From: Sporolactobacillus shoreae
GTDB lineage: Bacteria; Bacillota; Bacilli; Bacillales; Sporolactobacillaceae
Assembly (NCBI RefSeq): GCF_004684935.1
Contig: NZ_SRJD01000001.1
Location: 338,835 to 402,834, forward strand
Length of the DNA stretch: 64,000 bases
Direction of reading: 5' to 3'
A model generated the notes under the pieces. The model made no database searches and had not been told where the DNA came from. It worked only from the letters and a program-made list of their open reading frames with translations. Position 1 is the first letter of the stretch. Every line of letters begins with the position of its first letter. Shown here piece by piece: positions 59,294 through 64,000 of the stretch. A program made the position numbers and the translations under genes.

Positions 59294-61303
59294 ATGAAGC
59301 ACACAATGGAACACTTGAATGATAAAGATAAATTTCAAAAAATAGATGATGAACATGTTGCGTCACTAACAATACATAGCAAAAAAACACCTGGGTTGTC
59401 TCGTGCACCCCGTCGTCGATATATGCCCGGTTTGGATGGATTAAGAGCAATCGCCGTTCTTGCAGTTATATTTTATCATCTCGGTTTCCCATGGGCAGAC
59501 GGAGGGCTGCTCGGCGTCAGCATCTTTTTCGTTCTTTCCGGCTATTTGATTACCGACATACTCCTTGCTGAATGGGAGGCGCGGGAATCCATCAGCCTTA
59601 AAGTTTTCTGGTTGAGAAGAGCGAGACGATTGCTTCCGGCACTCTTTTTTACTTTAACTGTTCTGTTCCTATGGCTACTCTTTTTCAGGCCGGCAATGCT
59701 GGCTTCTTTCAAGGGAGACGCACTGGCCGCAATTTTATATGTCAGCAACTGGTGGTATATTTTTCACCATCTTTCCTATTTTCAGAGCTATGAAAATCCC
59801 TCACTGCTGACACATTTTTGGTCACTCGCGGTTGAGGAACAGTTCTATGTGATCTGGCCACTGTTTGTTCTGTACGCGCTAAGGCACCCGAAAGTCCGCC
59901 GTTTCTTATTTGGTATCACGATTGTGGGAGCGGGTCTTTCTGTGGCACTGATGGCTGTTCTTTACCAGCCAGAAGCTGATCCGAGCAGAATTTATTATGG
60001 TACAGATACGCGGGCGTTCTCCATTCTTATTGGAGCCGCACTTGCTATGGTTTTGCCCAGCAAAAAATTAACATGTGTTTTGTCGAGAGGGACACGTATT
60101 TTACTAGAGGCGGCGGGTACTCTCGCCTTGATCATCATTCTCTCGATGCTTGTCTTTACGAATGAGTACGATGGCTTCATTTATCAGGGGGGAATGTTCG
60201 GACTGTCCGTAGCGACGGCTGTTGTTATTGCAGCCGCCGCTCATCCATCCACCTGGTTTGGAAAAGTGCTTGGTATCCTGCCGCTACGGTGGCTCGGGAT
60301 ACGATCCTATGGTATGTATTTATGGCAGTATCCGATTATTATCCTGTCACTGAACAATTTTGACGCAGGTATCCCACGCCTGGCACGGTTTATTGTCGAG
60401 ATGGTATTGATCATCGCGGTTTCTGCACTCTCTTTTGAACTGGTAGAAAGTCCATTTCGTTCCGGCGCAGTTAGCAGTTTTTTTAAAAATTATATTTTTA
60501 GTAAATCGGCGTCAGTCAAATGGTACATTTTAGGGATCATGTCCCTATCCCTGATCATTGCTTTTGCCGGAATTGAAGTATATGCACAAAGTAGGATACA
60601 GAAGCCGATGCATGCCGCAGCCATTCAGAAAAAAGAAACGGGTCAATCTGTTTCGGACATTCATCATGAAAGTGTTTCTAAAACAAGGGGGCAAAACATT
60701 ACCTCTGAGAAACATAAAACAGCTGCGGGAGCAAAAGCTCAACCGGTCTCAAAATCAGGGACGGTTAATAAGAGACCCAGTTCAACCACAAAAAGTGCCG
60801 GAGAGCCTAATTTGTCGGCAGTCCTGCAGCGGCAACATGTGACGGCTATTGGCGACTCAATCATGGAAGATATTAAACCTTATCTAAGCAGCAGATTCAG
60901 GTATATTACGATCAACGCGAAGGAGGGGAGACACATTGAAGAAGCTCCGGCCATAGTCAGTCAGATGAAGAATAATGGAACACTCGGCAATATTGTGATT
61001 CTGGAACTGGGGACAAACGGTCCGGTAACAATAAACCAGATGAATTCATTAATTAAGCAAATAGGATCAAAAACCCAAATGATTGTGACGACCACTCGTG
61101 TTCCAAGACCTTGGGAGGACCAGGTTAATCAGACAATGCGGCAATCCGCAGCCGCGTATCCGAACGTCACCCTTGTCGACTGGTATTCTGCCAGCAGCGG
61201 CCATCCTGATTACTTTGAGCCCGACATGGTCCACCTGAATCAGACTGGCTCTCAAATATTTACGAACCTTCTTGTTAACGCAGCAAAATCAATAGCGAAG
61301 TAA
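59294..61303 (+). CDS. OatA-type acyltransferase with C-terminal SGNH domain
   Basis: A 669-residue membrane enzyme of the OatA/YrhL type that O-acetylates cell-wall sugars or related polymers outside the cell. Residues about 40-400 form an acyltransferase-3 domain with ten helices, beginning MPGLDGLRAIAVLAVIFYHL (catalytic His). A Lys/Ser-rich linker follows at about 440-510. The SGNH domain is at the end: IGDSIMED (Ser), LELGTNG (Gly/Asn) and DMVHLNQTG (Asp-His). An N-terminal 35-residue cytoplasmic tail precedes the first helix. ATG 59294 has AGAAGGGATT at 13 nt; ATG 59306 is a weaker option. Confidence 0.9.
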   Translation: MKHTMEHLNDKDKFQKIDDEHVASLTIHSKKTPGLSRAPRRRYMPGLDGLRAIAVLAVIFYHLGFPWADGGLLGVSIFFVLSGYLITDILLAEWEARESISLKVFWLRRARRLLPALFFTLTVLFLWLLFFRPAMLASFKGDALAAILYVSNWWYIFHHLSYFQSYENPSLLTHFWSLAVEEQFYVIWPLFVLYALRHPKVRRFLFGITIVGAGLSVALMAVLYQPEADPSRIYYGTDTRAFSILIGAALAMVLPSKKLTCVLSRGTRILLEAAGTLALIIILSMLVFTNEYDGFIYQGGMFGLSVATAVVIAAAAHPSTWFGKVLGILPLRWLGIRSYGMYLWQYPIIILSLNNFDAGIPRLARFIVEMVLIIAVSALSFELVESPFRSGAVSSFFKNYIFSKSASVKWYILGIMSLSLIIAFAGIEVYAQSRIQKPMHAAAIQKKETGQSVSDIHHESVSKTRGQNITSEKHKTAAGAKAQPVSKSGTVNKRPSSTTKSAGEPNLSAVLQRQHVTAIGDSIMEDIKPYLSSRFRYITINAKEGRHIEEAPAIVSQMKNNGTLGNIVILELGTNGPVTINQMNSLIKQIGSKTQMIVTTTRVPRPWEDQVNQTMRQSAAAYPNVTLVDWYSASSGHPDYFEPDMVHLNQTGSQIFTNLLVNAAKSIAK

Positions 61304-61330
61304 TAAATACCCGCTGATATTAAAAGTAGT

Positions 61331-62017
61331 TCATCGGTGTTGAAAAGAAAAAACTATTTCAAACAACCAGAAGACGAGTAGGATATAGAGCGAAAAAAGC
61401 AGAGATATGCCTGCTGAGAACAGGTTAAAGTGACTGAAAAGCTGAGATAAGAAAGCAGCCGGTCTGAATATGTCCCAGGAATTAAATCTCAGAAATCGGC
61501 CTATGTACACTGCGTAGCCGCTGATCAGGCTGATCAGTATGACGACGACATGGGTTGCTGCAATTCCAATATTTCGGATCAAAGCCGAACGCACAATATG
61601 AAACGAAAGCATGCCGGAATACGTTCCCATCAAAACGCCAATGCCGATGTGAATCAGGCTGATCCAGATCGACAGGTGTGTGGAATACACCATCTGAGAA
61701 TCTTGAGTGTTAAAGGTGTAGAAGGAAAATCCCTGAAGATGAATGAAATCTGTGATCATATATGGGGCGTTGGGGAAGAAAAGCAACCAAAGCACGCCAA
61801 ACAGCCAGACACGCTTCTTGTCCCTATTGATCCAGCCGGACGGGAACTGAAGAGAAAAAAACAGGGGCAGGAGGGCCAGAAATACGTTCCAGATCATCAT
61901 AATGTGAATGAACCTTCTCGTAATAATAATGACGGGCAAGCTGATCAAAACATAAATTGCGAAAAAGAGAATCATCGACTGTTCCGTTGGCCCCATTTGG
62001 TTTTTCAGTTTCAGCAA
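61331..62017 (-). CDS. DUF1361 membrane protein
   Basis: A 228-residue protein with seven to eight hydrophobic helices matching DUF1361: WNVFLALLPLFFS near residue 50, VLWLLFFPNAPYMITDFIHL (the signature, about 80-99), and RFLRFNSWDIF in the second half. The function is unknown. The chosen start is TTG 62017, about six nt after GAGGAGGG. The frame is open to 62047, but those codons include the ribosome binding site. It is the last gene of the satD-DUF3307-DUF1361 run. Confidence 0.87.
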   Translation of the reverse strand: MLKLKNQMGPTEQSMILFFAIYVLISLPVIIITRRFIHIMMIWNVFLALLPLFFSLQFPSGWINRDKKRVWLFGVLWLLFFPNAPYMITDFIHLQGFSFYTFNTQDSQMVYSTHLSIWISLIHIGIGVLMGTYSGMLSFHIVRSALIRNIGIAATHVVVILISLISGYAVYIGRFLRFNSWDIFRPAAFLSQLFSHFNLFSAGISLLFSLYILLVFWLFEIVFSFQHR

Positions 62018-62046
62018 ACTTTTCCCTCCTCGTGCGGGCTTAATCA

Positions 62047-62919
62047 TTAAAATAAAACGAGTCTCAGTATAAATCCGTAGATCATTCCGAAAAAAATAGA
62101 AGTTAGTGTCCCAAGTAAAAAATATTCTGCGAACTGCCGGTCGTCCATTTGTTTGAACCGGGCAATAGACTTGGCAGCGACAATAAATCCGATACTGGCA
62201 TACGAGCTGCTGACGATCAGGATAATGACCAGCAGCCGTTCAACGTAGCCGATGATTTTTCCTCTCGACCGGTCGCCTTTCTTATTAACTACGTAGTTGA
62301 ATTCTTCTTCAAACGAAGGCTGCGGCTTCTGTGATTTCATTTGATCTAACGGTCCGTGGCTATTTGTCAGGGTGTACTTCCCTTCGAAAAGTGAAAGATG
62401 CTCAGGTATGGTTCCGACCAGCAGCCGAATTAAATGCCCTGTAAAAGTAGTTGCCAGTATTATGATAATTCCGCAGAATAAAATTTTATCATCTAAAGAG
62501 ACATTTGGAATTCTTTTTTGGTTGATCATCTCCGCCACAAAGTTTTCAAACAATGATAAGGGCAGATAAAAGAAGGTAGCACCGGCAAGAAGTATGACGG
62601 TAAAATGGAGAATCTGATCCGAAAGAAACAAATAGGCCTGCCCTATCTGGCTGCCTGATATAAAGCGCGTTGTTCGTATTTTCAGAGTATCAATTGCGTA
62701 ATGGCTTAGAGCAAGGATTAAGGATGGCAAGGCAATCTGAAACAAGAACCGGCTGACGGACAAGGTCCATATATATAATACGAGCAAAAGGCAAAAATAG
62801 AGCACAAAATGGATCAGGACATGCCTTATCAGATATTTTTGTTTGCTGGCAGCCATCCGATCGGTCTGCAGGTAGAAATCCCCAACTAAGTGAGCGAGGA
62901 TAAGGATAAGTACTGTCAT
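62047..62919 (-). CDS. DUF3307 membrane protein
   Basis: A 290-residue membrane protein with about seven helices. The first matches DUF3307 (ILAHLVGDFYLQTDRMAASKQ), with HVLIHFVLYF and ALSHYAIDTLKIR following. The middle carries a cytoplasmic region (residues about 170-205) and the end two more helices. DUF3307 genes are often found beside satD genes, as here: the SatD-family gene ends 19 bp upstream. ATG 62919 follows AGGAAGG with 8 nt spacing. Function unknown. Confidence 0.87.
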   Translation of the reverse strand: MTVLILILAHLVGDFYLQTDRMAASKQKYLIRHVLIHFVLYFCLLLVLYIWTLSVSRFLFQIALPSLILALSHYAIDTLKIRTTRFISGSQIGQAYLFLSDQILHFTVILLAGATFFYLPLSLFENFVAEMINQKRIPNVSLDDKILFCGIIIILATTFTGHLIRLLVGTIPEHLSLFEGKYTLTNSHGPLDQMKSQKPQPSFEEEFNYVVNKKGDRSRGKIIGYVERLLVIILIVSSSYASIGFIVAAKSIARFKQMDDRQFAEYFLLGTLTSIFFGMIYGFILRLVLF

Positions 62920-62938
62920 TTCATTTTCCTTCCTCAGA

Positions 62939-63712
62939 TCAGACTTTTCCCAGATCCGGATAGAAGAATCCGAGATGGTTTTCCATGAATGTCCTGATTG
63001 AATCGTCCAATTGATGCATTAAAATAATCAGAGCATGGTCTGTGTTTTCTCCTGACTCTTCGCTGCAAAGCATCTTAATCATGGTCAGGAGTGAACGTCG
63101 GAACAATTCGCTTTCTCCCTTGCTGTATTGAATTGAGATGGTCGAGGGCGTTTTATGAAGCAGTGATGCTATCTTTTTTTGTTCTTTATAAATGTAAGAA
63201 AGTGAGCAAACGATTTTCTGATTTTCGGACTGCTTCTGACGCAGCTTCCACAGAGTCTCAGCCAATAAATTCAGGATCTCCGGAGTCGTAATGATTCTCT
63301 TTGTGCCCAGGTGATCCGAAAACATGATGCTTGTTTCTCGTTTTTTTAATGTCTTGATCTTTTCACTTTGCAATCTAGCCTGTTTAATGAGCGGATGGTT
63401 CCAGATCTCGATGTCGAGATCATCAAGATTCTCCTCAATAAACCCATAAGATATCCCGAAATACGGCTGCTGCGCCACAAACTTCCATTGCAGGGCCATA
63501 TTGACGGCAATAGTGAAGGCAGTCATATAGTGCTCAGCAACGAATAAAATTTCATCACCTCGTCGATGTGAAATCTTTGCTTTGACCACATTTCCACACC
63601 ATGATTGAATCACCTTTTCCCACTCCTGCAGGTGTTCTGTTACTTCATTCCAGTTTCCCAGTGATGACGAGTGGGCGATGTCCATGATAAAAACAGATGC
63701 AGCCTGTCTCAT
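62939..63712 (-). CDS. SatD family protein with C-terminal HTH
   Basis: A 257-residue soluble protein. The N-terminal half follows the SatD family (FIMDIAHSSSLGN, AKISHRRGDEILFV, GISYGFIEENLDD), a fold related to nucleotide cyclase-like domains. The C-terminal part has an HTH-like QKKIASLLHKTPSTISIQYSK. SatD was named from an acid-tolerance locus of Streptococcus, and its mechanism is unknown. ATG 63712 follows GGAGG with 6 nt spacing. A 19-bp near-perfect inverted repeat lies 75 bp upstream and may be its own operator. Confidence 0.85.
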   Translation of the reverse strand: MRQAASVFIMDIAHSSSLGNWNEVTEHLQEWEKVIQSWCGNVVKAKISHRRGDEILFVAEHYMTAFTIAVNMALQWKFVAQQPYFGISYGFIEENLDDLDIEIWNHPLIKQARLQSEKIKTLKKRETSIMFSDHLGTKRIITTPEILNLLAETLWKLRQKQSENQKIVCSLSYIYKEQKKIASLLHKTPSTISIQYSKGESELFRRSLLTMIKMLCSEESGENTDHALIILMHQLDDSIRTFMENHLGFFYPDLGKV

Positions 63713-63786
63713 AATTTACCTCCATTTTAGCATAAGAAACATATGTTCGTATATATTTTATCCATTAAAAAAATAATCCGTTATTA

Positions 63787-63833
63787 TTTGATAATATGAT
63801 CTAATTGTATATCGATTAGATTATATTATCAAA
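63787..63833. promoter_or_regulatory. 19-bp near-perfect inverted repeat upstream of the SatD-family gene
   Basis: TTTGATAATATGATCTAAT (63787-63805) and its complement at 63815-63833 differ at one position, around a 9-nt loop. The region is very AT-rich and lacks a T-run suitable for termination. Confidence 0.55.
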
Positions 63834-63928
63834 TTAAGAATAGATTGAATAAATGATTCAATGCAAGCCATAATGTTATTGATGCCTGATTTTAGCCGAA
63901 AGTTGACGGGATTGCCTGTCCAATAAGT

Positions 63929-63973
63929 GCCAGCTATAATGTCCGTAGGACTTTATAGCTGGCATTTATTTTG
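63929..63973. terminator. Long hairpin at the right edge
   Basis: TGCCAGCTATAA (63929-63940) pairs exactly with TTATAGCTGGCA region at 63954-63965, and GTCC/GGAC pairs inside. TTTATTTT follows on the plus strand. It probably ends a transcript whose gene is outside the window or on the opposite strand. Confidence 0.7.
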
Positions 63974-64000
63974 CGAAAGGAAAAGGGTATCCCTTCACCG

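Overview
The window reads as chromosome of a low-to-mid GC, endospore-forming member of the Bacillales. The evidence is a set of Bacillus-type genes and neighbourhoods: the tail of yneA followed by yneF, a ccdC homologue and aconitase; a yhbD-bacE-bacF bactofilin operon; divergent ald/adeR; a ykfA-ykfB-ykfC murein-peptide operon; D-amino-acid aminotransferase; Zur; and the spore-coat transglutaminase Tgl. A NADP-dependent GapN, and ccdC without ccdA or ccdB nearby, would fit a fermentative relative such as Sporolactobacillaceae, but that family assignment is inference. I see no rRNA, tRNA, prophage, IS transposase or CRISPR array.

Layout. 1-7.5 kb: yneA end, yneF, an oxidoreductase, ccdC, a DUF72 protein, nagA and aconitase. 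7.8-17.3 kb: M20 dipeptidase, a small FbpB-type protein, GrpB-family protein, an SGNH lipase, D-amino-acid aminotransferase, zwf, the DEAD-box helicase cshA, an IDEAL protein, an EamA exporter and an RNase H-like protein. 17.4-31.4 kb: fhs, a VIT1/CCC1 metal transporter behind two Fur/PerR-like boxes, an SDR, a BaiN-type flavoprotein, trhO behind a Crp/Fnr-like box, tgl with an unknown partner, thyA-dfrA, gapN and a PYG-repeat protein. 31.4-34.7 kb: an ABC-F ATPase behind a structured leader with two tiny ORFs and a terminator, then a CzrA-like sensor, a second Sm-like small protein and zur. 34.6-45 kb: two membrane proteins, yhbD-bacE-bacF, an MFS pump, ldcA/ykfA, a frameshifted ykfB, ykfC, and nadE behind a leader-peptide/terminator arrangement. 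45-64 kb: an ABC half-transporter, ald/adeR with a MITE-like hairpin element in the ald leader, a heterodimeric ABC exporter, DUF421, an HpaB-type monooxygenase, an HTH regulator with its MFS pump and shared operator motif, an OatA-type acyltransferase, and a SatD/DUF3307/DUF1361 cluster.

Themes. Several genes supply NADPH, folate or NAD (zwf, gapN, fhs, thyA, dfrA, nadE). Others recycle cell-wall material (nagA, ldcA, ykfC, dat, oatA). A third group handles drugs and metals (ABC-F, three ABC exporter genes, two MFS pumps, czrA-like, zur, VIT).

The most interesting signals are three. First, genes whose only well-placed start codon is ATA or ATT, 8-9 nt after a strong Shine-Dalgarno (10171 and 36066, both without any ATG/GTG/TTG alternative; 2015 is likely). 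Second, apparent transcription attenuators upstream of the ABC-F gene and of nadE, each with a tiny ORF overlapping or preceding a terminator. Third, a set of long perfect inverted repeats at promoters, including one shared between a regulator and its neighbouring pump gene. Gene identities come from remembered family sequences and visible motifs; no searches were run.
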